Part shown: positions 43,759 to 51,700 of the stretch, piece by piece
How positions within the stretch are numbered: the first letter of the stretch is position 1
How the letters are laid out: each line of letters begins with the position of its first letter
Position numbers and translations under genes: made by a program
From: a bacterium
GTDB taxonomy: Bacteria > 4484-113 > JAFGCY01
NCBI GenBank assembly: GCA_020849855.1
Contig: JADZFO010000038.1
Coordinates: 172,010-223,974, forward strand
Direction of reading: 5' to 3'
DNA length: 51,965 nucleotides
The notes under the pieces: model-generated
What the model was told of the DNA's origin: nothing
Seen by the model: only the letters and a program-made list of their open reading frames with translations
Databases searched by the model: none

Positions 43759-44612
43759 GGCGCCAGGCGCTGCAGGTCCTGATAGCTGCTGAGCAGCACT
43801 TCCGCGCCCTCCGCGTCCCGCAGGCGCAGGGCCCCGCTTTCCAGGTCCGCGCCGAGGGCCTCAAAGACGCCTTCGCGACCGGCGAGCTGGTAGCGCCCCC
43901 CGGCGCTGACATCCCGGAAGCTCCACTCCCGCAGCCAGTGCTCAATGCCCTGCTGCTCCCGCAGGGCCCGCAGCAGCACTTCCGTGAGGCCGGCTGCCAG
44001 CGGGTCCAGCTCGTGCCAGCGCCCGCTGACATCGCGCAGCGAGCAGGAGCGGTACTGCCCCGCCCCGCCCGCGCCAACCGCGCCATCCGTGCCCGCGCCA
44101 GCAGAGTCTGCGCCTTCGCGGCCCGCGCGCCGCGAGTTGACGTTCATCCCGACGCCGCAAAGCAGCCAGCCGCGGCTGGTTTCCAGCAGGAGGCCGCAGA
44201 ACTTCGCCACCGGCGGGATCAGCAGCAGATCGTTGGGCCAGCGCAGGCCTATGGCCGGCAGGCCCGGCAGCAGGCGGGCGAGGCCCGCGGCCACAGCAGC
44301 GCTGGCCAGCAGCGGCAGGCGCGGATCGGGCTGGCCATCCAGGCCGCGGCAGACGCCGGCCAGGGGCAGAGCCAGGGTCATGGCCAGGTCCAGGCCGGGC
44401 TGCATGTCCCAGCTGCGGCCGCGGGTCCCGCGGCCCGCGAGCTGGCAGGGGCTGGCCAGCAGCACGGCGCCGGCGCCCTCGGGACTGCCCAGGCGCTGCT
44501 TGAGCAGCCCGCTGGTGGAGGCCACTTCGGGCTCCAGCTGCAGCTCACAGCCCAGGGGCTGCAGCAGTGCTGCGAGCGCCTGGCTGGGCCCCGGCTGCCG
44601 GCGGACGGGCAT
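43755..44612 (-). CDS. birA: Biotin--[biotin carboxyl-carrier protein] ligase (BirA catalytic type)
   Basis: 285 aa. The enzyme makes biotinyl-AMP and attaches biotin to carrier lysines of acetyl-CoA and related carboxylases. The biotin-binding loop is LAGRGTRGRSW; substrate contacts are in LRWPNDLLL, and KFCGLLLE provides the conserved Lys. GVGMNVNS is also conserved. The C-terminal SH3-like domain ends the protein (AGREGVFEALGADLESGALR). There is no N-terminal helix-turn-helix, so it lacks the repressor function of E. coli BirA. ATG 44612 follows TATAGT by 6 nt. Confidence 0.9.
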   Translation of the reverse strand: MPVRRQPGPSQALAALLQPLGCELQLEPEVASTSGLLKQRLGSPEGAGAVLLASPCQLAGRGTRGRSWDMQPGLDLAMTLALPLAGVCRGLDGQPDPRLPLLASAAVAAGLARLLPGLPAIGLRWPNDLLLIPPVAKFCGLLLETSRGWLLCGVGMNVNSRRAGREGADSAGAGTDGAVGAGGAGQYRSCSLRDVSGRWHELDPLAAGLTEVLLRALREQQGIEHWLREWSFRDVSAGGRYQLAGREGVFEALGADLESGALRLRDAEGAEVLLSSYQDLQRLAP

Positions 44613-44618
44613 GCCCAG

Positions 44619-44624
44619 ACTATA
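44619..44624 (-). promoter_or_regulatory. -10 box TATAGT before the biotin ligase gene
   Basis: TATAGT on the minus strand ends 6 nt before ATG 44612. Confidence 0.55.
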
Positions 44625-44730
44625 GGGCCTGCTGCGCCGGGCTTTACAAGGTGCTGGTTTCCTGCGATTCTAGTTTTAACCCCCTGTGGCTGGCTTTGGG
44701 GTGGACCGGCCGCAGGACCGCAGGTGGGAA

Positions 44731-45840
44731 ATGAACAGTCCGTATATTAATGCCCGGGCCACAGTGCTGGCCCTTGCCGCCGCGCTTTTTGCGCTGGTCC
44801 CCGCTCTGGCCAGCGCCGCCAGCCTCAGCAAGAGCTCGGCCAAGACCGAGCCCAAGAAGGTGGTGCTCAGCTTCAGCTTCAGCGAAGGCGTGGACTATGA
44901 GCCGGTGTTCCACTACAAGGACAACTATGTCGCGCTGAAGGTGAAGGACCTGAAGTTCAGCTCCAAGCAGCTGCGCGCCGGCATGGCGCCCAGCGGCAGC
45001 GAGCAGAAGGCCTGCTTCAGGCGCGTGGGCTACAGCCAGCTCAAGGGCGAGGGCGAGATCCGCATCGCGCTGAGCAAGCAGCGCAGCCCCGGCGATGTGC
45101 AGGTGACGCCCGAGGACAGCGTGATCCGGGTCGAGATCTTCCTGCCCAGCGCGCTGGTCAAGGCCGGCAAGGCCGGCGATGCCGGCGAGGGCTTCATCCC
45201 GCGCGGCAGCAACAGCGGCAACGGCGGCAATGCTGCCGGCGAGGAAGAGGAGAGCAGCGGCCCCGGCCCCAGCACCTGGCCGCCGCAGGACAATGGCGCG
45301 GAAGCCGAGGCTGAAGAGAACGGCGCTGAAGAAAGCAGTGCCGAAGAGAGCGCGGCCGAAGAAAGCGCGGCTGAGGAGAGCGCGGCTGAGGAGCCCGGCG
45401 GCTTCCGCGGCGGGGCTGAGGCGGCCATCGATGAAGGCGAGGCAGCCGCCCTGGAGGCCCTGGCCGAGCTGGAAGAGGCCACGAGCGAGCAGGCGGGAAT
45501 GGAAGAGAGCGCGGCCGGCATGGAAGAAGAAGCGGAAGAAAGCGCAGGCGCTGCCGCTGAGCCCATCGACAGCGGCCCCTCATACAAGCAGTTCGACCTG
45601 TCCACGGTGCCGGTGGTGCAGCAGCAGTTCACCTCCGTGCCGCTGAACGAAGCGGTGCAGCGACTGATCGGCGACAGCGGCTTTAACGTGGTGGTTGGCG
45701 AAGGGGTGAATGACACCCTCGTCACGCTGAACTTCAACCAGAACCAGATGAGCCTCAAGCGCGCGCTGAACGCGCTGTGCATGGCCTATGACCTGGAGTA
45801 CAGCGTGGAGGACGACGTGATCATCGTGCGCGGCAAGTAG
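44731..45840 (+). CDS. Secreted AMIN-like/STN-domain protein (PilQ-like N-terminal parts without the secretin channel)
   Basis: 369 aa from ATG 44731, which begins a signal peptide (about 1-30, ending ALASAA). Residues about 40-140 (KKVVLSFSFSEGVDYEPVFH, IRIALSKQ, VIRVEIFLP) have the strand pattern of AMIN domains that bind peptidoglycan. A very acidic Glu/Ala/Ser stretch with repeated EESAA units covers about 185-280. The C-terminal 80 residues (FTSVPLNEAVQRLIGDSGFN, MSLKRALNALCMAYDLEY, VIIVRG) are an STN domain, the entry domain of secretins and TonB receptors. The channel-forming domain is absent, so it may assist a secretin or act in its periplasmic vestibule. A strong terminator follows. 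Confidence 0.82.
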   Translation: MNSPYINARATVLALAAALFALVPALASAASLSKSSAKTEPKKVVLSFSFSEGVDYEPVFHYKDNYVALKVKDLKFSSKQLRAGMAPSGSEQKACFRRVGYSQLKGEGEIRIALSKQRSPGDVQVTPEDSVIRVEIFLPSALVKAGKAGDAGEGFIPRGSNSGNGGNAAGEEEESSGPGPSTWPPQDNGAEAEAEENGAEESSAEESAAEESAAEESAAEEPGGFRGGAEAAIDEGEAAALEALAELEEATSEQAGMEESAAGMEEEAEESAGAAAEPIDSGPSYKQFDLSTVPVVQQQFTSVPLNEAVQRLIGDSGFNVVVGEGVNDTLVTLNFNQNQMSLKRALNALCMAYDLEYSVEDDVIIVRGK

Positions 45841-45891
45841 CGCGCAGCCGCGGCGGGAGCCGTGACAGCTACACAGACATTGAAAGCGAAA

Positions 45892-45922
45892 GGGCCCCGG
45901 CGTATGCCGGGGCCCTCCTTTT
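45892..45922 (+). terminator. Intrinsic terminator
   Basis: A 10-bp perfect GC stem GGGCCCCGGC/GCCGGGGCCC with loop GTAT, followed by TCCTTTT. It lies between convergent genes and serves the plus-strand gene. Confidence 0.85.
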
Positions 45923-45953
45923 CATGCTTCTGCTGCGCTCTGCGCTGGCAGGA

Positions 45954-48872
45954 TTACTCGGTCACAACCAGAGGATTGGCGAAGCTGAAGTCGACAGCGA
46001 CGCCGTCCTCCAGCACCAGGTCATAGTTGTTACCGCCGGCGAAGATGCCGCCCAGGCCACTGCTCAGCTTGTCGATATTGCCAAACTGGTAGGTGCCCAG
46101 GAAGTCGATGCCGTTGAGGCCGAGGCCGACCGCGCGGACTTCCAGATCAAGGGTCTGGCTGCCAATCACGCCACCCTGGTCGGTGGCGACCAGATGGACG
46201 TTGAAGTTGTCTTCAGGGGCCGCCACCCGGCCACCGTTCCACTGGACAAAGAGGACATCCGGCGTGCCGGCCTCGTTGAAGTCCGAGATGGTGGAGAGGG
46301 TCAGGGTCTTGCCGCTGAAGTCGGCGGTCGCGAAGTCCAGATCGCCGCGGCCGACGCCATCAAAGATGTTGATGCCGAAGTCCACGCCGGCGATCGGCGC
46401 ATCGTTGACGCCCAGGCCGTTGATGTCGAAGGTGCCAAAGCCGATCTCGGGACGCGTGCTGTCGTCGCCGGGGGTCAGAGGCTTGCCAAAGAGCTTGAAG
46501 CTGTAGGTCAGGCTCTCGACCGGGCTGGGATCCGGCAGCGCCGCGATGTCCACGCCGACATAGCCGGTGTGCGAGTCGGTGAAGAGAGTGAAGACACCCT
46601 CGATGCCGACGGTGCTGGCGTCAATGCCGGTGGCATCCGCAGCCTGGACGATGGTGATCTCGGGCCAGGGGCCGCCGCCGTCAGCCGGGGCCTGCCAGAT
46701 GAACTCGTCGCCGTCATCCTTGAGCACATCGGAGAAGGCGCCAGGGAACTGCGGGTCAACGCTGAAGTCCACGTCGATGATCACGCGGCTGTTGCGGCGG
46801 ATCTTCGGGTTGGGGTAGTACAGCGTGATCTCGTTGGTCGCCGTGCTGATCTCGGTGCCCGGCAGGATCATCAGCTCCGTGCTCGGCGGCAGGGCGCCCA
46901 GGACGAAGAACTCGCCCGGCTTGTTGGCCGAGTTGAAGTTGCCCGGCTCAGGGTTGAAGCGCAGGACATAGTGGTGGCCCGGGACCAGGCTGGAGGGCGA
47001 GATCAGGGCTTCCAGGGCGAAGACCGGATCGCCGGCATCGCGGACGCGGAACTCGCCCGGGTCGTCCACCGGGTCGGCATAGGTCAGAGCCGTGGCGCTG
47101 CCGTTGTCGATGTCGTAGAGCTCGGCCACGCAGGTGCTGGCGTCGAAGGTGCCGGGGGCACCCTGGGCGCCGAAGTTGAAGACCGCCGTGGCCAGGGTGT
47201 TCTGGGCCGCACTGAGCTCCCAGTCACCGGCGCCGTCCTGGCCCTCAGCCGTCATCAGGCTGGTGTAGAGCGGGGCATCGGCATCGGCCTCGACGTCAAT
47301 CGTGACCACCTTGGTGATGTCGCCGGGGATTCCGGCGCCACCGGCGGCGACGCTGGCGGTGAAGTTGCCCTCACCAGCGGCGTCCACGCTTTCGGGGTCG
47401 TCGTCAGGGAAGACCAGGGCGCCGACGCCGGTGCCGCTGGTGGCGGCGAGGCTCAGCACCGGGCTGGTGAAGACGCAGCCCGCCGCGCCGGCATTGCTGG
47501 CGCTGTAGCTGACCAGCCCCTGGACGGCCTCGAGGGCGTCGTCATAGACATCCTGCGGGATGATCGTGCCGGCATCGGCCGGGGTGAAGTTCTGGCCGTC
47601 ATAGGCGCCGCTGATGCCCGTGATGTTGATGGTCAGCGAGCTGTTGGCGGTGACATTGGCCTCGCTGCTGTCAGCGAAGATGTCGTTGCCCGCGCCGGTG
47701 CCGCCGGTGGCGCCGACGATCTGCAGATCGAAGTCGGCCACGACGACCAGAGCCGGGATGCTCGGGCCGACGGTGATGGACAGGCCGGCGAAGGCCGGGC
47801 CGCGCTGGGAAGCCGCGGGGCCATTGGTGTCGACCACGCGGGCGGACACGAAGATCTCGCCGTCCGCGTTGACGTCCGCCGCGCTGGCCTGGGTCGCGGT
47901 GATCGCGCCGCTCCAGTTGCGGAAGATGTCGTTGAAGTCGGTGGTCGGGGTGTCGTAGTCCGATGTCGGGGCGTTGCCGTTGGCATGCTCCAGGGTCAGC
48001 ACCGCCGCGTCAGTGTCGTCGAAGGTGGCGTCATCGCCCAGCAGGATCTCGACGCCGGTATAGCCACGCTGGAAGTTCAGGCCGATGGCGGTCAGGTCCT
48101 GCACGCTGACGGTGCCGTCCCAGTTGTAGTCGCCGATGGCCGGAACCAGGTCGGTGGCGGAAATGGAGCTCGGAATGCCAAGCTGGCCGATGGTGGCCAG
48201 GTCGGAAACCAGGGTCTGGCTGTCGCTGTTGCCGTCGCCCGCGGCGAAGATGGCATAGACATCGAAGGTCGCGTCATCGCCGTCGCCGGTGGAGTTGTCG
48301 GTCAGCACGAAGCCGTCCTGGGCCGCCGTGTTGGCGGTGGCAGGGTACTGCGAATCCACGCCGTTAAGCGTGTAGGCGCCGCCCGCAGCGCTGACCGTGC
48401 GCGGGAAGGCCCCGCGGCGGAAGGTCACGCTGGCGAAGTCGCCGCTGTAAACAGCCGTTGTGCGGTTGCCCACCTGGCCGAGGCCCACCACGCCGGCGAC
48501 ATTGGTCAGCGCCAGCTCGAGGGGATCCTTGACCAGGCCGGCGAAGTTCACATCGACCGGCGTGTACTTGTCGGGGTCATAGCCCAGGTCGAGCATGACG
48601 CCAATGCTGGAGGCTGCATCATCAATGCTTACGCTGACCACGGTCAGTTCGCCTTCATGCCGCACGTTCAGGTCCATGCTGCTGTTGAGGCTGCTGTCCT
48701 GGTAGCCCGCATCGTTATAGCGAACCGCCTTGAAACCGCCTTCGGTGATACCGATGAAGCCGGCATTGCCGTCCGCTGGATCAAATCCGATGGTGTTGCC
48801 ACCACAAGAACCCATAGCGAGCGTCAAAACCAGCAGGGCGGACACTACTACGAGACCTACAGCTCGGTTCAT
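45954..48872 (-). CDS. Large dockerin-containing lipoprotein
   Basis: 972 aa from ATG 48872 behind AGGGGGA. The signal peptide ends in lipobox MGSC (Cys22) followed by GGN. Residues about 60-190 form a cohesin-like beta-domain (VSVSIDDAASSIGVMLDLGY). A type I dockerin follows: ATFDVYAIFAAGDGNSDSQT and, about 40 residues later, GDYNWDGTVSVQDLTAIGLN, two calcium-loop repeats. The rest is a series of beta-rich segments rich in Asp, Thr and Gly with no catalytic motif. Cohesin and dockerin modules usually build protein-protein assemblies on the surface, not always cellulosomal; the partner is not in the window. The cohesin reading is weaker than the dockerin one. Confidence 0.84.
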   Translation of the reverse strand: MNRAVGLVVVSALLVLTLAMGSCGGNTIGFDPADGNAGFIGITEGGFKAVRYNDAGYQDSSLNSSMDLNVRHEGELTVVSVSIDDAASSIGVMLDLGYDPDKYTPVDVNFAGLVKDPLELALTNVAGVVGLGQVGNRTTAVYSGDFASVTFRRGAFPRTVSAAGGAYTLNGVDSQYPATANTAAQDGFVLTDNSTGDGDDATFDVYAIFAAGDGNSDSQTLVSDLATIGQLGIPSSISATDLVPAIGDYNWDGTVSVQDLTAIGLNFQRGYTGVEILLGDDATFDDTDAAVLTLEHANGNAPTSDYDTPTTDFNDIFRNWSGAITATQASAADVNADGEIFVSARVVDTNGPAASQRGPAFAGLSITVGPSIPALVVVADFDLQIVGATGGTGAGNDIFADSSEANVTANSSLTINITGISGAYDGQNFTPADAGTIIPQDVYDDALEAVQGLVSYSASNAGAAGCVFTSPVLSLAATSGTGVGALVFPDDDPESVDAAGEGNFTASVAAGGAGIPGDITKVVTIDVEADADAPLYTSLMTAEGQDGAGDWELSAAQNTLATAVFNFGAQGAPGTFDASTCVAELYDIDNGSATALTYADPVDDPGEFRVRDAGDPVFALEALISPSSLVPGHHYVLRFNPEPGNFNSANKPGEFFVLGALPPSTELMILPGTEISTATNEITLYYPNPKIRRNSRVIIDVDFSVDPQFPGAFSDVLKDDGDEFIWQAPADGGGPWPEITIVQAADATGIDASTVGIEGVFTLFTDSHTGYVGVDIAALPDPSPVESLTYSFKLFGKPLTPGDDSTRPEIGFGTFDINGLGVNDAPIAGVDFGINIFDGVGRGDLDFATADFSGKTLTLSTISDFNEAGTPDVLFVQWNGGRVAAPEDNFNVHLVATDQGGVIGSQTLDLEVRAVGLGLNGIDFLGTYQFGNIDKLSSGLGGIFAGGNNYDLVLEDGVAVDFSFANPLVVTE

Positions 48873-49169
48873 CCTAATCCCCCTGGGATAGTTTGATATT
48901 TGGCCACGGGCTGATTCCAGCGGTTGCAAAGCGGGAAACGCAAGGCGTTGAAATTACCCGTATCCAAGATTCTTACCCCGCGCATCACGCTTCACAACAC
49001 GAAACCTTTGTGCAGCCTTTCCATCCCACCTTGGCTGGTATGGCCGCAGCGCATTGCCCGTCCTGCCTGAATGCGCGGTATCATTATCGGAAGCCGGTAG
49101 CGCGGTCTGAAGGGCGGCTTTTACTCCAATTTTTGGGAACCCCGCCCGGGCAGATGAGTCTATGTACGC
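48873..49169. other. 297-bp divergent intergenic region
   Basis: It separates the dockerin lipoprotein gene (minus) from the ECF sigma gene (plus). It must hold both promoters, but I see no clear -35/-10 pair and no repeat. Confidence 0.4.
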
Positions 49170-49793
49170 ATGCCGGTAATCTCAGCGTATATGAACGGCA
49201 CCTATCTGGAATACAACTCGGCAGAGGTCAGTGATCTGATTGTCCGCTGCCAGTCAGGGAATCGCCATGCTTTTGACGAGCTGGTCTCCCGCTACCAGAG
49301 GTACGTCTTTAACTTGATTTACCAGCACCTCGGGCGTACGGACGACCTTGAGGATGTGGCCCAGGAAGTCTTCCTGCGCATCTACAAGTTCATCCGGAAG
49401 TACAGGGGCAATGCCAGCCTGGAAAGCTGGATATACAAGATCGTGCTCAACTACTGTCGCACGCATGCCCGCCGCCGCAGTACCTGGCAGAGGATCTTCG
49501 GGATCCAGGCCTCGTCTGCCCGGGCGGACGATGAGCGCAGTTATGAGGTGCTCGACACCCTGCCAAGCGAAACCTATGACCCCGCCAAGACGGTGGAGCA
49601 GAGGCGCGTGGCAGAGGACATCCTGGATGCGGTCCATTCACTCCCGGACATTTACCGCGACATTCTGATCATGCGCGAAGTGAATGAACTGAGCTACGAG
49701 GAAATCGCGCAGATCCTGACCATATCTATAGGTACGGTCAAGTCGCGGATCAGCCGGGCCCGCGATCTGGTGCGGGCAAAGGTAAAGCTGTAG
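49170..49793 (+). CDS. ECF-type RNA polymerase sigma factor
   Basis: 207 aa from ATG 49170; ATG 49191 (MNGTYLEYNSAEVSDLI) is an alternative, with TAATCT 8 nt ahead of it. Region 2 is HAFDELVSRYQRYVFNLIYQ and DDLEDVAQEVFLRIYKFIRK; the -10 recognition helix is YRGNASLESWIYKIVLNYCR. Region 4 (LPDIYRDILIMREVNELSYE, then EIAQILTISIGTVKSRISRA) carries the helix-turn-helix for the -35 element. It belongs to the RpoE-like ECF group. The next gene, 63 bp downstream, is a membrane protein with an anti-sigma-like N-terminus, which suggests signal-released control. Confidence 0.92.
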   Translation: MPVISAYMNGTYLEYNSAEVSDLIVRCQSGNRHAFDELVSRYQRYVFNLIYQHLGRTDDLEDVAQEVFLRIYKFIRKYRGNASLESWIYKIVLNYCRTHARRRSTWQRIFGIQASSARADDERSYEVLDTLPSETYDPAKTVEQRRVAEDILDAVHSLPDIYRDILIMREVNELSYEEIAQILTISIGTVKSRISRARDLVRAKVKL

Positions 49794-49856
49794 GCAGCGG
49801 GATCGGGATTTAGGTTACGGGGAAGTTCAAGCCGAATGGCGGGAAGGACTGCTTAA

Positions 49857-50642
49857 ATGAATCGGAGCTTGGTAAAGCGCTGGTTGAACGAATATCTGGA
49901 CGGCGAGATCGGCCTGGCCGACAAGGCGGAGCTCGAGCGTCTGATGGCCGAGAACCCGCAGCTGCGCGAGGAATACCAGCGCCTGCGGCAGCTGGGCCTG
50001 ATGCTGGGCAACCAGCCGGAGATCAGCGTCCACCCCAGCCGCTTCCGTGCGCGTGTCAGCGATGCCCTCGAGGAGGCACAGCGGCCGCTTTTTAGTCCAC
50101 AGCGCGCCTTCGCCCTGGCGATGGTCGTGGCTTTGATCGTCATCGGCCTGAGCATGAGCATGCTGGTTTACCAGCAGGGCATGCTGGGGCGCAGCGGCAC
50201 GGTCTCCGAGGCCCAGCCGCGCGCCAGCCTGGCCGCGATGCCCGAGCAGGGCCACAGCCTGGTCATTGAAACCGGCGTCGGCGCCGAGCGCTATTTCTCG
50301 CGCCTGCTGCTGAGCAACCAGCTGGGCCTGATTGAGGCCTCGACGATTGAGCCGATCCTCAGCCAGACCCGGGTTTATGAAGGCGCGGTCTGCAACAGCG
50401 CGGCCAACGACCCCCTGTTTAACCTGCACTTCCAGCGCAGCCTGGGCCAGCCGGTCAGCATCAAGACCAATGCCCATGTGGCCCGCAGCCTGGGCCTGCT
50501 GGCGCAGGAGCTCTCGGGCCGCATGCCGACCCTGATGGTGCGCAGCGGCGAGACCAGCTCGATGCCGCTGGAGCAGTTCAGCTCCGTCTACGGCGAGGAC
50601 CGCAAGATGACGGTGGTCCTGCTCTTCAACGCCCAGCACTAA
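49857..50642 (+). CDS. Putative anti-sigma factor, single-pass membrane protein
   Basis: 261 aa; AAGGA lies 8 nt before the ATG. The N-terminal about 55 residues (VKRWLNEYLDGEIGLADKAE, LERLMAENPQLREEYQRLRQ) have the helix arrangement of anti-sigma domains, but the zinc motif H-x3-C-x2-C is missing. One membrane helix (about 82-104, FALAMVVALIVIGLSMSMLV) leads to a periplasmic domain of about 150 residues I do not recognise (YFSRLLLSNQLGLIEAS, VRSGETSSMPLEQFSSVYG). Its place right after the ECF sigma gene is the main evidence for the role. A terminator follows. Confidence 0.75.
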   Translation: MNRSLVKRWLNEYLDGEIGLADKAELERLMAENPQLREEYQRLRQLGLMLGNQPEISVHPSRFRARVSDALEEAQRPLFSPQRAFALAMVVALIVIGLSMSMLVYQQGMLGRSGTVSEAQPRASLAAMPEQGHSLVIETGVGAERYFSRLLLSNQLGLIEASTIEPILSQTRVYEGAVCNSAANDPLFNLHFQRSLGQPVSIKTNAHVARSLGLLAQELSGRMPTLMVRSGETSSMPLEQFSSVYGEDRKMTVVLLFNAQH

Positions 50643-50658
50643 AACACGAAACAAGCCA

Positions 50659-50692
50659 GGCGGGCTCCCATTGCGGCGGGGGCCCGCCTTTT
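50659..50692 (+). terminator. Intrinsic terminator of the sigma/anti-sigma pair
   Basis: Stem GGCGGGCTCCC/GGGGGCCCGCC (one G-T pair) followed by TTTTCCTTT. Confidence 0.8.
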
Positions 50693-50713
50693 CCTTTATC
50701 TGCCTGCCGGTGT

Positions 50714-50719
50714 TATACT
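50714..50719 (+). promoter_or_regulatory. -10 box TATACT before a GTG start
   Basis: TATACT ends 8 nt before GTG 50728, fixing the start of the redoxin-like lipoprotein. Confidence 0.5.
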
Positions 50720-50727
50720 CCCGCGCC

Positions 50728-51618
50728 GTGTCAAATTTCAGCCTAACACTTATTCTGCTCTGCGCCTTGAGCCTGCTGGGCGGCTGTATGCCGGGCGCTG
50801 CCCCGGGCGCCAACAGCAAGCAGATGGCCAGCAACGAGAAGAAGCTGCGCGATTCCGGCATCGTGGCTTTGGAGCCCGGCAGCCGCGCGCCCTCCTTCAG
50901 CGCCAGCGGCACCGGCGGGGTGCAGTTCAGCATTGGCCAAAGCGCGGCCAGCCAGAGCGCAACTCCCGGAACGCTGCCCGACCCTGCCCTGGAGGTTGAA
51001 GCTGATACTGCCGCGGATACCACCCCCGGGACTGCTGCCGATCCGGCCGCGAGCACTGCCGCGGATACAGGCACGGACAGCACTGCTGACAGCAGCGCCG
51101 ACACGGCGACTGACCCCGCCGCGGAACCAGGCACGGATGCGGCTGGCGAAGAGCTGCCCCTGGGCCAGCCCGATGCGCCGGCGGATGGCGAAGCTGAGGC
51201 GCAGGCCCCGGCCTACTCCGACCTGGCGGCCGACAGCGGCGCGGGCCTGGAGAATCCGGTGGTGCTGCTCTTCTTCCCGGCGGTCCACACGCCCAACAGC
51301 GCCAAGCAGCTGGTGAGCTTCGGCAAGGAGGCCGAGCGCCTGAAGAGCCTGGGCCTGCAGGTCTTTGGCGTCAACACGGCTTCCGTCAGCGAGCTGGAGA
51401 AGTTCGCGGTCGAGTACGGCATCACGGTGCCCCTGCTCAGCGACCCGGATGCCTCGATCAGCGTGGCCTATGGCTGCCTGGCCGAGGGCGGGCGCTTCCC
51501 CCAGCGCACGGCCGTGGGCATAGCCACCGACGGCAGCATCAGCTTCTTCAAGCGCGGCCTGATCACGCCGCAGATGGTGCTGCAGGAGCTGAAGCTGGAC
51601 GCCAAGCCCGCCAAGTAA
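50728..51618 (+). CDS. Redoxin-like lipoprotein with a low-complexity segment and no peroxidatic Cys
   Basis: 296 aa from GTG 50728; the frame is open 19 codons further upstream, but the -10 box and lipobox LLGGC (Cys20) support this start. Residues about 50-70 (PGSRAPSFSASGTGGVQFSI) look like the beginning of a redoxin domain. An Ala/Asp/Thr/Ser-rich stretch of some 85 residues follows. The AhpC/TSA-type fold then runs from about 160: VVLLFFPAVHTPNSAKQLVS, LGLQVFGVNTASVSELEKFA, VPLLSDPDASISVAYGC, TAVGIATDGSISFF. Where peroxiredoxins have the peroxidatic Cys (TPVCT), this has TPNSA (Ser191). Only Cys250 remains in the fold, so normal peroxidase activity is unlikely. Confidence 0.83.
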   Translation: MSNFSLTLILLCALSLLGGCMPGAAPGANSKQMASNEKKLRDSGIVALEPGSRAPSFSASGTGGVQFSIGQSAASQSATPGTLPDPALEVEADTAADTTPGTAADPAASTAADTGTDSTADSSADTATDPAAEPGTDAAGEELPLGQPDAPADGEAEAQAPAYSDLAADSGAGLENPVVLLFFPAVHTPNSAKQLVSFGKEAERLKSLGLQVFGVNTASVSELEKFAVEYGITVPLLSDPDASISVAYGCLAEGGRFPQRTAVGIATDGSISFFKRGLITPQMVLQELKLDAKPAK

Positions 51619-51637
51619 GGCAGCAGCCAAACAAAAA

Positions 51638-51658
51638 GGGCGGACCGAAGCCCGCCCC
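51638..51658 (+). terminator. Probable terminator between convergent genes
   Basis: GGGCGG/CCGCCC stem with an 8-nt loop, AAAAA on the left and CTTAG on the right. The A-run would serve the minus strand better. Confidence 0.5.
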
Positions 51659-51700
51659 TTAGTGTCTGCATCTCAGTTGATACAGCCCGCCTGCCGGCGG

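Noticed and set aside
45300..45400. Tandem DNA repeat
   Set aside because: It is the in-frame Glu/Ala/Ser linker of the STN protein, so it is listed there as a protein feature.
45924..48896. 990-codon open frame on the plus strand
   Set aside because: It is the antisense of the dockerin lipoprotein gene, has no domain or signal and arises from GC-rich codon structure. Similar long shadows at 3529-4371 and 35403-36452 were dropped for the same reason.
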